DNA from: Antedon mediterranea
Taxonomy: Eukaryota; Echinodermata; Crinoidea; Comatulida; Antedonidae
Assembly (NCBI RefSeq): GCF_964355755.1
Contig: NC_092673.1
Coordinates: 34,975,648 to 35,039,647 of the forward strand
Length of the DNA: 64,000 bases
Direction of reading: 5' to 3'
Below the pieces are notes generated by a model that saw only the letters and a list, made by a program, of their open reading frames with translations, was not told the DNA's origin and made no database searches. Each line of letters opens with the position of its first letter. The stretch's first letter is position 1. A program made the position numbers and the translations under genes. Below, in pieces: positions 24,401 to 38,300 of the stretch.

Positions 24401-26321
24401 TCACAGAAGTGACAAGACAAGGAGTATATTCAATATGCTAATGAGATTCACGGAAAGCTGATAATGTTTTTCGTTTTATTTTTACTTTTAATACAGTAGT
24501 GTTATGAATATTTTTAAATTATTATTAAATAGAGGAATCAGAGGATTTATCTTGTACATCAACCGGCAATTTACCGACCAATGTTGGAGAAGAGGAGGAA
24601 GTTGAAAAAGTAGAAATGGGTAAGTTTGAGCCTCCAGAACAAAACAGCTGCATCCGTTTTTAGATAAAATTATTATTATTATTATAGCTGTAAATTAAAT
24701 TGTTAATTACTCGATACCAACACCAACATGTGTGTAGTTTTATATTAAAATTGAAATTAGCAATTTACAGTAAATCATTATGAGAGCAGTTTAGACAGGA
24801 ACATCAGTACCAATTCACTCCCATGTTTTTTGGGATAGAACAAGTCTTTCTCAGATAAGCTGACACTAAAAATGTCATTTTGACCTCATAGTATTATCTT
24901 GTACACAAAATTGCTTTGAACTAATTGTACATTTAAATATATTTTCAACATCTAATACAATTACTTTTAAATCATCAAAATCATTGTCATTATCATTTAT
25001 ACATGTTATCAATGATTCTTTCAATTTTATGAGTTCATCTTCCAATTCGTTGGTATCAAACATATATTTATTTATTAAGCTTATTTGTTCAACACAGTGG
25101 CGGATCCAAGAGGGTCGCACCTTCAGCACGCCCCCCCCCCCCCCCTCCTATTGGGGGAAAAAGCGTAAAAAGAGTAAAGTACTTTCACTTTTGATTAAAA
25201 CACATTGTTTCAGCGCCGTGCTAATTTACTTTTTATTAGATATTGCTGTTGCTGTAATTTTCTAAGAGTTGCGAAATGAATTGCGTATTTTCACCTGAAA
25301 CGCATTTTGGGAAATTTTCATCGGGAGAACATTATATCATTTGATGCCACCAAAAACACCTGAGAAAAAGATATTACTCACATTTGAATGATGTACTGTA
25401 CTATATTGCGTGTACTATATTGCATGACGTACTATATTGCATGTATACAGTATATTGAATGTATATATTGCATATACTATATTGCATTTACAATATTGCA
25501 TGTACTATATTGCATATACTATATTGCATATGCTATATTGCATGTACTATATTGCATATACTATATTGCATGTACTATATTGTGTGTACTATATTGCATA
25601 TGCTATATTGCATGTACTATATTGCATGTACTATATTGCATATACTATATTGCATGTATTATATTGCATGTATTATATTGCATGCACTATATTGCCTGTA
25701 CTATATTGCATGTTTATAAAATTATAATGGTGTGGTCTTATTTTTTCACATTTCAGAAATCTCAGTGGAAGAATATAATGAACTGTTGACTGATACAGCA
25801 AATTGGTATGACCAACTTGGATACCTCAAAGCGTTGAAACTTTTATACAAAGACCATTTGAAAAAATCGAATGTAGTGGTGTCTAAAGCTGAAAGTGTCT
25901 GGGATCTACTACAGGATTTAACAGCCTCTGGAAGTTTGAGTTCATCAAATCTTACTATTCTATATGACACAATAAAGATAACCAAGCAATTTGGCTTTAA
26001 GTCAAACGTTAAGAATCAACCTCCAGAAGATATTAAGAACCATGTAGTATCAATGTTGACATCTTACAGACAGAGGCTTTTTCAGCTGGGACTAGAACTT
26101 AAAGAGGATGAAGTAGCAAAACTAGATTTTCTTTTTAACAATCCATTATTAAAGAACTATCCAGATAGCTGGAGCTTGATTAAGGATTTTGAAGACAGAA
26201 AGATCATTGATAGAGATTACACAAGGATGGAGGAGTTTCTAAATGTTTTAGAAAGAAATAGGATGACAAAGTCTAGGAAGATTTTCCTTGATGGTTAGTT
26301 TCTTTGGTTTTCTTTTTTGTG

Positions 26322-26388
<67 letters not shown>

Positions 26389-29300
26389 AGATCTTGTTGG
26401 CCGATTGCTACGTTCTGAAGAACTCAAATGGCCGATTGCTACGTTCTGAAGAACTCAAATGGCCGATTGCTACGAATTCAAGACTTTTTGGCCGTTTGCT
26501 ACTGTCATTTTGCTACGTTGGCTATGGACGTTTGCTACGTTGGAGTTTTCATTGCCCATGTGACGTCACTTCCGTTATTTCTTCTTCGAAAATTGAAAGG
26601 AAATGTGATGTGCGATGAAATTATGATTTGCCATTTGCCACGGATTTCAGGCTTTCCAACAACTTTATTTATTTATAAAAAATAATTAATGTACGTAAGT
26701 TTGTGTATTTTGTACCAAACATAGGCTAGGAGCCTAGGCAGGTAGGGTTTTTACCCATATCGGGGCTTTGTTGTTAGACTCGAAGTCTTTTCAAATCAAA
26801 TAAATCATTTGATTATAGCCTAGGTAGGCCCTAGGCCCGGCCTAGGCCTATAGGGCTCATCATAGGCAAGCCTAGCCTAGGCCTATAGGCCTAGTAGTAG
26901 TAGGCTACTAGGCCTAGCTTAATAGAGGACCTAGGCTTAGGCCTAACCTACTAGGCCTGTAGCCTACATAGGTAGGTAGGCCCTAGCTAGGCAGGGCCTG
27001 TCTGTAGGCTATACAGGACTAGGCCTAGCCTAGGTAGGCCTTATGCAAGGCTTTTTTATGCTGTATGTGTTTTACACTACAGTACCTTTTAATTAGTAAT
27101 AACTAATACCTGTGTTTAATTTTATTTCTAAATGTGTTATGCAAATTGTTAAATAATTATTTTATTTCTTTTAGGTTGTGATATTATAATATATTAATAT
27201 AAAAAGATGTGAAAGTTTTAAAGCCCATCCTAAAAGTTAGTTGAGAATAATAACCAACTAATAATGTTAGTGGAAGAACATTCGTCTTGTCTGGAATCAA
27301 TGAAGATGATGTAGCTGACGCTGTGCAGAAATACTAATAATAAAAGATGATGATGAGAATACAAAATACAGTAATAAATAGCAAATGATAGTAGTAGGCC
27401 TGTGTTTAACTTGAAACAAGGTGTCAAAATCATTAATAAAAACTAATTAATAAAGGTAAATCAGCAAATGTGTTTACTTTACTGTAGTTTTGTATTTTTC
27501 TCAATAAATTAGTGACGTACAAAGCTGAGGGTGGGGTGGGTTACTATTTCCAAGTACCTAGATTAAGTTTAGTAAGCTTCTACAGTAATCTACACCAAGT
27601 AAGTTTGTATGACAAAATGTTATCAAGTACATGCAAACATGATGTTATATTTCTTTTTAAACGGATGAATAGAGATTATAATTGAATACATTGACTATAC
27701 AAGATTGTTTTTTTAACTTGTTTTTGGTCGAAAATAAATAGAAAATAACATTGGAGCATGTTAATAACATGTAGTTGATAACATTTTATATAATAAAAAC
27801 CATATGTTGACAGACACTAATAGACCTACGCTGTGGACAACACTGATGCAGTGTTATACAACTTTGGATGTTACAAGAATTATGGACAAGAAAAACAACA
27901 ACTCCATCCATAAACATCATCATGTGCTAGGGTTCTCATAATTCATTTTTAATTCATGTTTAATGTAGTAAACCTCATAATTATGGCAGTCAGGATCAAG
28001 TCCAGAAGTGCAAAAGCACTTGTCATGACTTGACCCTTTTCAGCAAAACAAAAGGTTTCAGTTTAAAGTAAATCAGAAATAAGGTTTAACAAGTATATAT
28101 AACCAGTTTAAAAAAACCAATCACATTGACTTAAAGATGTACTGTCTTCCAAAAACATGAACACTGAAGATTAATAAAATTAATGCAAGTCATTTAACTT
28201 TAGGATGATGAGCTTTTTAAATAGTTGCCCAGTGTGAGCAAAATAAGGAGAGAATAGTAATAAATGGAATGACTAGAACCCCACTGCAGCCTTCATCTGT
28301 AGCTGTATGTATTAGATAAAAGCAGGTGCACACAGAATTGAAGACAACTTTTATAACTTTATTTCATCTTTGATTTAATTTAATGACAAATTAAAATAAA
28401 ACTTACAAAATACTAAAAAACAAACTGTAAGGGAAGAGCTTAAATTAATTCAAAATAATTATTTCTTATAAAAGGTAACACATTTAATAGTTTAACCTGG
28501 AAAGGCTAAAGAATTAAGGCCTATGTAAGCATCTATGTAACGTTTGTTAAAAAATGTCATTGAATACAAGTCCTGGCCAATCATTCATGCAACCAAACAC
28601 TATGGAGCTGCTGCTGTATAATGTTGATGAGTTTCAAATGAATAGGTGAATACATTTAGACTTCTACTTCAGTATGCTCATTCTATGAAAATGCTCCTTC
28701 AATGACAGTCCAAACAGCAACACACTGTGGGTAGAAGAATATTGCAGGATTTAACCAGGTTTCACAATAAGCATGTTAAGTGTTCATTTAATTGACTGCA
28801 AACATTAAAATTGTATCAATAATACTACTAAAAGTACAGTTGTTTAACAATAGTTACTTTTGGTTTTTGCATTTGGGTGTATAATTAAATTGGTAATTGT
28901 TTTTTTCTAAGAAATTAGTTAAGTGTCCTGTATTGTTTAATTGTCTAATAAATGATTTTTCAAACAGTTGTATTGGTAGATTTGTCTAGTATATATGTTT
29001 TATAATAACTGTACCCCTATACATGTCTAACTACTTGAATGTCCTGTATTGTTGGGTTGTTCTATAGATGATTACTCAACCAGTTTTAATGTTAGATTTG
29101 TCTAAAATATGTACTCCTAATTGTGTTCTATAATATCTGTACCCCTCCCTACAAATGTGAACTACTAGAATTTCCTGTATTATTGTGCTGTCTATTAGAT
29201 GATTTCTCAACCAAATTATACTGTTAGATTTGTCTAAAATATGTATTCGAGTCTTAATTGTGCTCTATAATAACTGTACCCCTACACATGTCTAACAACT

Positions 29301-32300
29301 TGAATGTCCTGTATTATTGGGTTGGTTCATATAGAATTTCTCAACTAATTATACTTCAGATTTGTCTAAAATATTTACTCCTAATTGTGTTCTATAATAA
29401 CTGTACCATGTATAATTGTTTTGTCTAAAAGTTCTTAACCAATTATAGTGTTAGATTTGCTGTTTTTTATTTTGCTCTAAACAACTAACTAAATTAAACT
29501 GCATTCCTCTCTTTAATTTTGTTGTAAGAACTAACAAAACTAAACTGAATTCCTTTGTTTAACTTTGTCCTTAAGCAACTAACTAAACTGAACTGCATTG
29601 CTGTGTTTAAATTTATCCTACAACCAACTAAACTGAACTGCATTCCTGTGTTTAAATTTATCCTACAACCAATAGATCAAACTACAATGTACTCTTAATT
29701 GTGTTCTATAATAACTGTACCCCTACACATGTCTAACTACTTGAATGCTCTGTATTATTGTGTTGTCTAATAGATAATTTCTTAACCAATTACACTGTTA
29801 AATATGTTTAAAATATGTACTCCCAAATGGGTTCTATAAGAACTCTACCCCTACACATGTTTAACTACTTGAATGTGCTGTAATATTGTGTTGTCTAATA
29901 GATTAGATAGATAGATTTCTCAACCAATTATTCTGTTAGATTTGTCTCAAATATTTACTCTTAATTGTGTCCTATAACCTGAACTGCTGTGTTTAATTTT
30001 GTCCTACAACCAATTAAACTAAACTGAATTGCTCTGTTTAATTTTGTTCTACAACCAACTTAAATAAACTTCTCTATTTAATTTTGTCTTACAACCAACT
30101 AAACTAAACTGAATTGCTATGTTTAATTGTGTCTTACAACCAACTAAACTAAACTGAATTGCACAAGTCTAAATATATGAATGTTCTGTATTATTGTGTT
30201 GTCTACTAGATAATTTCTTAACCAATTATACTTTTAGATTTGTCTAAAATATGTACCCTTAATGATGTTCTATAATAACTGTACCCCTACACATGTCTAA
30301 ATATTTGAATGTTCTGTATTGTTTTGTTGTCTACTAGATAATTTCCCAACCAATTATACTTTTAAATTTGTCTAAAATATATTATCTTAATTGTTGTCTA
30401 CAATAACTGTACCCCTACATATGTCTAAATATTTGAATGCTCTGTATTATTGTTTTGGCTAATAGATGAATTGCTGTGTTTAATTGTGTCCTACAACCAA
30501 CTAATCTAAACTGAATTGCTCTGTTTAATTTTGTTCTACAACAAACTAGACTAAACTGAACTGCTATGTTTAATTGTGTCCTACAACCAACTAAACTAAA
30601 CTGAATTGCTCTGTTTAATTGTGTCCTACAACCAACTAAACTACACTGAATTGCTATGTTTAATTGTGTCCTAAAACCAACTAAACTAAACTGAATTGCT
30701 ATGTTTAATTGTGTCCTACAACCAACTAAACTAAACTGAATTGCTCTGTTTAATTGTGTCCTAAAACCAACTAAACTAACCTGAATTGCTCTGTTTAATT
30801 GTGTCCTACAACCAACTAAACTAAACTGAATTGCTGTGTTTCATTTTGTTCTACAAACAACTAAACTGAACTGAGCTGAACTGCTGTGTTTAATTGTGTC
30901 CTAAAACCAACTAAACCAAACTGAATTGCTCTGTTTTATTTTGTTCTACAAACAACTAAACTGAACTGAGCTGAACTGCTGTGTTTAATTGTGTCCTAAA
31001 ACCAACTAAACCAAACTGAATTGCTCTGTTTAATTGTGTCCTACAACCAACTAAACTAAACTGAATTGCTCTGTTTAATTGTGTCCTAAAACCAACTAAA
31101 CTAAACTGAATTGCTCTGTTTAATTGTGTCCTACAACCAACTAAACTAAACTGAATTGCTCTGTTTAATTGTGTCCTACAACCAACTAAACTAAACTGAA
31201 TTGCTATGTTTAATTGTGTCTTACAACCAACTAAACTAAACTGAATTACTCTGTTTAATTGTGTCCTAAAACCAACTAAACTAAACTGAATTGCTATGTT
31301 TAATTGTGTCCTAAAACCAACTAAACTACACTGAATTGCTATGTTTAATTGTGTCCTAAAACCAACTAAACTAAACTGAATTGCTATATTTAATTGTGTC
31401 TTACAACCAACTAAACTAAACTGAATTACTCTGTTTAATTGTGTCCTACAGCCAACTAAGCTAAATTAGAATTGCTGTGTTTAATGTTGTTCTACAACCA
31501 AATAAAACAAACTGAATTACTCTGTTAAATTGTGTCCTACAACCAACTAAACTAAACTGAATTTCTCTGTTTATTTTGTTCTAAACTAAACTGAACTGCT
31601 GTGTTTAATTGTGTCCTAAAACCAACTAAACTAAATTTCTCTGTTTAATTACTAAACTAAACTGTGCTGCTGTGTTAAATTGTGTTCTACAACCAACTAA
31701 ACTAAACTAAGCTGCTGTGTTTAATTTTGTCTTACAACCAACTAAACTAAACTGAATTGCTCTGTTTAATTTTGTTTTACAACCAACCAAACTAAACTGC
31801 TGTGATTGCGTCCTACAACCAAAAATGTCTCAACCAATTATACTGTTAGATTTTTCTAAAATATGTAATCCTAATTGTGTTCTATAATACCTATTACCCC
31901 TACACATGTCTAACTACTTGAATGTCCTGTATTATTATTCTGTTAGATTTGTCTAAAATATGTACTCTTAATTGTGTTCTATAATAACTGTATCCTTACA
32001 CATGTCTATTTGAATGTCCATTTGGTTGTTCAATAGATGATTTCTCAACCAATTATACTGTTAGAGTTGTCAAATATGTACTCCAAAATGGGTTATATAA
32101 TAACTGTACCCCTACACATGTCTAACTACTTGAATGTCCTGTATTATTGGGTTGTTTAATGGATGATTTTTCAACCAATTATACTTTTAGATTTGTCTAA
32201 AATATGTACTCTTAATTGTGTTCTATACTAACTGTACCCCTAGACCTATCTAAGTACTTGATTGTCCTGTATTTTTTAGTTGTTCTACAGATGATTTCTC

Positions 32301-35300
32301 AACCAATTATACTGTTAGATGTGCTGTGTTTTATTTTTGCCCTAAACAACTAACTAAATTGAACTGCATTCCTCTGTTTAATTTTGTCGTAAGTAATTAA
32401 CTAAACTGAATTCCTTGTTTAACTTTGTCCTAAAGCAACTAACTAAACTGAACTGCATTGCTGTGTTTAAATTTCTCATACAACCAACTAAACTGAACTG
32501 CATTGCTGTGTTTAAATTTCTCATACAACCAACTAAACTGAACTGCATTGCTGTGTTTAAATTTCTCATACAACCAACTAAACTGAACTGCATTGCTGTG
32601 TTTAAATTTCTCATACAACCAACTAAACTGAACTGCATTGCTGTGTTTAAGTTTCTCATACAACCAACTAAACTGAACTGCATTCCTATGTTTAATTTTG
32701 CCCTTAACAACTAACTAAACTGAACTGCATTGCTGTGTTTAAATTTCTCATACAACCAACTAAACTGAATTGCTCTGTTTAATTGTGTCCTACAACCAAC
32801 TAAACTGAACTGAATTGCTCTGTTTCATTTTGTTCTACAAACAACTAAACTGAACTGAACTGAACTGAGCTGAACTGCTGTGTTTAATTGTGTCCTAAAA
32901 CCAACTAAACTGAATTGCTCTGTTTAATTGTGTCCTACAACTAACTAAACTGAACTGCATTGCTGTGTTTAAATTTCTCATACAACTAACTAAACTGAAC
33001 TGCATTGCTGTGTTTAAATTTCTCATACAACTAACTAAACTGAACTGCATTGCTGTCTTTAAATTTTTCATACAACCAACTAAACTGAACTGCATTCCTA
33101 TGTTTAATTTTGCCCTTAACAACTAACTTAATTGAACTGCATTGCTGTGTTTAAATTTCTCATACAACCAACTAAACTGAACTGCATTCCTATGTTTAAT
33201 TTTGCCCTTAACAACTAACTAAACTGAACTGCATTGCTGTGTTTAAATTCTCATACAACCAACTAAACGGAACTGCATTCCTATGTTTAATTTTGCCCTT
33301 AACAACTAACTAAACTGAACTGCATTGCTCTGTTTAAATTTCTCCTACAACCAACTAAAATTAACTGCATTCCTGTGTTTAATTTTGCCCTAAACAACTA
33401 ACTAAACTGAACTGCATTCCTGTGTTTAAATTTATCCTACAACCAATAGATCAAACTACAATGTACTCTTAATTGTGTCCTATAACCTGAACTGCTGTGT
33501 TTAATTTTGTCCTACAACCAATTAAACTAAACTGAATTGCTCTGTTTAATTTTGTTCTACAACCAACTTAAATAAACTTCTCTATTTAATTTTGTCTTAC
33601 AACCAACTAAACTAAACTGAATTGCTATGTTTAATTGTGTCTTACAACCAACTAAACTAAACTGAATTGCACAAGTCTAAATATATGAATGTTCTGTATT
33701 ATTGTGTTGTCTACTAGATAATTTCTTAACCAATTATACTTTTAGATTTGTCTAAAATATGTACCCTTAATGATGTTCTATAATAACTGTACCCCTACAC
33801 ATGTCTAAATATTTGAATGTTCTGTATTGTTTTGTTGTCTACTAGATAATTTCCCAACCAATTATACTTTTAAATTTGTCTAAAATATATTATCTTAATT
33901 GTTGTCTACAATAACTGTACCCCTACATATGTCTAAATATTTGAATGCTCTGTATTATTGTTTTGGCTAATAGATGAATTGCTGTGTTTAATTGTGTCCT
34001 ACAACCAACTAATCTAAACTGAATTGCTCTGTTTAATTTTGTTCTACAACAAACTAGACTAAACTGAACTGCTATGTTTAATTGTGTCCTACAACCAACT
34101 AAACTAAACTGAATTGCTCTGTTTAATTGTGTCCTACAACCAACTAAACTACACTGAATTGCTATGTTTAATTGTGTCCTAAAACCAACTAAACTAAACT
34201 GAATTGCTATGTTTAATTGTGTCCTACAACCAACTAAACTAAACTGAATTGCTCTGTTTAATTGTGTCCTAAAACCAACTAAACTAACCTGAATTGCTCT
34301 GTTTAATTGTGTCCTACAACCAACTAAACTAAACTGAATTGCTGTGTTTCATTTTGTTCTACAAACAACTAAACTGAACTGAGCTGAACTGCTGTGTTTA
34401 ATTGTGTCCTAAAACCAACTAAACCAAACTGAATTGCTCTGTTTTATTTTGTTCTACAAACAACTAAACTGAACTGAGCTGAACTGCTGTGTTTAATTGT
34501 GTCCTAAAACCAACTAAACCAAACTGAATTGCTCTGTTTAATTGTGTCCTACAACCAACTAAACTAAACTGAATTGCTCTGTTTAATTTTGTCCTAAAAC
34601 CAACTAAACTAAACTGAATTGCTCTGTTTAATTGTGTCCTACAACCAACTAAACTAAACTGAATTGCTCTGTTTAATTGTGTCCTACAACCAACTAAACT
34701 AAACTGAATTGCTATGTTTAATTGTGTCTTACAACCAACTAAACTAAACTGAATTACTCTGATTAATTGTGTCCTAAAACCAACTAAACTAAACTGAATT
34801 GCTATGTTTAATTGTGTCCTAAAACCAACTAAACTACACTGAATTGCTATGTTTAATTGTGTCCTAAAACCAACTAAACTACACTGAATTGCTATGTTTA
34901 ATTGTGTCCTAAAACCAACTAAACTACACTGAATTGCTATGTTTAATTGTGTCCTAAAACCAACTAAACTAAACTGAATTGCTATATTTAATTGTGTCTT
35001 ACAACCAACTAAACTAAACTGAATTACTCTGTTTAATTGTGTCCTACAGCCAACTAAGCTAAATTAGAATTGCTGTGTTTACTGTTGTTCTACAACCAAA
35101 TAAAACAAACTGAATTACTCTGTTAAATTGTGTCCTACAACCAACTAAACTAAACTGAATTTCTCTGTTTATTTTGTTCTAAACTAAACTGAACTGCTGT
35201 GTTTAATTGTGTCCTAAAACCAACTAAACTAAATTTCTCTGTTTAATTACTAAACTAAACTGTGCTGCTGTGTTAAATTGTGTTCTACAACCAACTAAAC

Positions 35301-38300
35301 TAAACTAAGCTGCTGTGTTTAATTTTGTCTTACAACCAACTAAACTAAACTGAATTGCTCTGTTTAATTTTGTTCTACAACCAACTAAACTAAACTGCTG
35401 TGATTGCGTCCTACAACCAAAAATGTCTCAACCAATTATACTGTTAGATTTTTCTAAAATATGTAATCCTAATTGTGTTCTATAATACCTATTACCCCTA
35501 CACATGTCTAACTACTTGAATGTCCTGTATTATTATTCTGTTAGATTTGTCTAAAATATGTACTCTTAATTGTGTTCTATAATAACTGTATCCTTACACA
35601 TGTCTATTTGAATGTCCATTTGGTTGTTCAATAGATGATTTCTCAACCAATTATACTGTTAGAGTTGTCAAATATGTACTCCAAAATGGGTTATATAATA
35701 ACTGTACCCCTACACATGTCTAACTACTTGAATGTCCTGTATTATTGGGTTGTTTAATGGATGATTTTTCAACCAATTATACTTTTAGATTTGTCTAAAA
35801 TATGTACTCTTAATTGTGTTCTATAATAACTGTACCCCTAGACCTATCTAAGTACTTGATTGTCCTGTATTTTTTAGTTGTTCTACAGATGATTTCTCAA
35901 CCAATTATACTGTTAGATGTGCTGTGTTTTATTTTTGCCCTAAACAACTAACTAAATTGAACTGCATTCCTCTGTTTAATTTTGTCGTAAGTAATTAACT
36001 AAACTGAATTCCTTGTTTAACTTTGTCCTAAAGCAACTAACTAAACTGAACTGCATTGCTGTGTTTAAATTTCTCATACAACCAACTAAACTGAACTGCA
36101 TTGCTGTGTTTAAATTTCTCATACAACCAACTAAACTGAACTGCATTGCTGTGTTTAGATTTCTCATACAACCAACTAAACTGAACTGCATTGCTGTGTT
36201 TAAGTTTCTCATACAACCAACTAAACTGAACTGCATTCCTATGTTTAATTTTGCCCTTAACAACTAACTAAACTGAACTGCATTGCTGTGTTTAAATTTC
36301 TCATACAACCAACTAAACTGAATTGCTCTGTTTAATTGTGTCCTACAACCAACTAAACTGAACTGAATTGCTCTGTTTCATTTTGTTCTACAAACAACTA
36401 AACTGAACTGAACTGAACTGAGCTGAACTGCTGTGTTTAATTGTGTCCTAAAACCAACTAAACTAAACTGAATTGCTCTGTTTAATTGTGTCCTACAACT
36501 AACTAAACTGAACTGCATTGCTGTGTTTAAATTTCTCATACAACCAACTAAACTGAACTGCATTCCTATGTTTAATTTTGCCCTTAACAACTAACTAAAC
36601 TGAACTGCATTGCTGTCTTTAAATTTTTCATACAACCAACTAAACTGAACTGCATTCCTATGTTTAATTTTGCCCTTAACAACTAACTTAATTGAACTGC
36701 ATTGCTGTGTTTAAATTTCTCATACAACCAACTAAACTGAACTGCATTCCTATGTTTAATTTTGCCCTTAACAACTAACTAAACTGAACTGCATTGCTGT
36801 GTTTAAATTCTCATACAACCAACTAAACGGAACTGCATTCCTATGTTTAATTTTGCCCTTAACAACTAACTAAACTGAACTGCATTGCTCTGTTTAAATT
36901 TCTCCTACAACCAACTAAAATTAACTGCATTCCTGTGTTTAATTTTGCCCTAAACAACTAACTAAACTGAACTGCATTGCTGTGTTTAAATTTATCCTAC
37001 AACCAATAGATCAAACTACAATGTACTCTTAATTGTGTTCTATAATAACTGTACCCCTACACATGTCTAACTACTTGAATGCTCTGTATTATTGGATTGT
37101 TCTATAGATGATTTCTCAACCAATTATACTGTTAGATTTGTTTAAAATATGTACTCCCAAATGGGTTCTATAAGAACTCTACCCCTACACATGTTTAACT
37201 ACTTGAATGTGCTGTAATATTGTGTTGTCTAATAGATTAGATAGATAGATTTCTCAACCAATTATTCTGTTAGATTTGTCTCAAATATTTACTCTTAATT
37301 GTGTCCTATAACCTGAACTGCTGTGTTTAATTTTGTCCTACAACCAATTAAACTAAACTGAATTGCTCTGTTTAATTTTGTTCTACAACCAACTTAAATA
37401 AACTTCTCTATTTAATTTTGTCTTACAACCAACTAAACTAAACTGAATTGCTATGTTTAATTGTGTCTTACAACCAACTAAACTAAACTGAATTGCACAA
37501 GTCTAAATATATGAATGTTCTGTATTATTGTGTTGTCTACTAGATAATTTCTTAACCAATTATACTTTTAGATTTGTCTAAAATATGTACCCTTAATGAT
37601 GTTCTATAATAACTGTACCCCTACACATGTCTAAATATTTGAATGTTCTGTATTGTTTTGTTGTCTACTAGATAATTTCCCAACCAATTATACTTTTAAA
37701 TTTGTCTAAAATATATTATCTTAATTGTTGTCTACAATAACTGTACCCCTACATATGTCTAAATATTTGAATGCTCTGTATTATTGTTTTGGCTAATAGA
37801 TGAATTGCTGTGTTTAATTGTGTCCTACAACCAACTAATCTAAACTGAATTGCTCTGTTTAATTTTGTTCTACAACAAACTAGACTAAACTGAACTGCTA
37901 TGTTTAATTGTGTCCTACAACCAACTAAACTAAACTGAATTGCTCTGTTTAATTGTGTCCTACAACCAACTAAACTACACTGAATTGCTATGTTTAATTG
38001 TGTCCTAAAACCAACTAAACTAAACTGAATTGCTATGTTTAATTGTGTCCTACAACCAACTAAACTAAACTGAATTGCTCTGTTTAATTGTGTCCTAAAA
38101 CCAACTAAACTAACCTGAATTGCTCTGTTTAATTGTGTCCTAAAACCAACTAAACTAACCTGAACTGCTGTGTTTAATTTTGTCCTACAACCAACTAAAC
38201 TAAACTGAATTGCTCTGTTTAATTTTGTTCTACAACCAACTAAACTAAACTGAATTGCTATGTTTAATTGTGTCCTACAACCAACTAAACTAAACTGAAT

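Noticed and set aside
25388-25789. Overlapping frames in all three + frames reading YCMYYIA
   Set aside because: Generated by the 14-bp CTATATTGCATGTA minisatellite.
32378-36590. Open frames of 70-110 codons in the satellite array, both strands
   Set aside because: The 45-bp unit is a multiple of three, so uninterrupted units give periodic peptides. No coding evidence.
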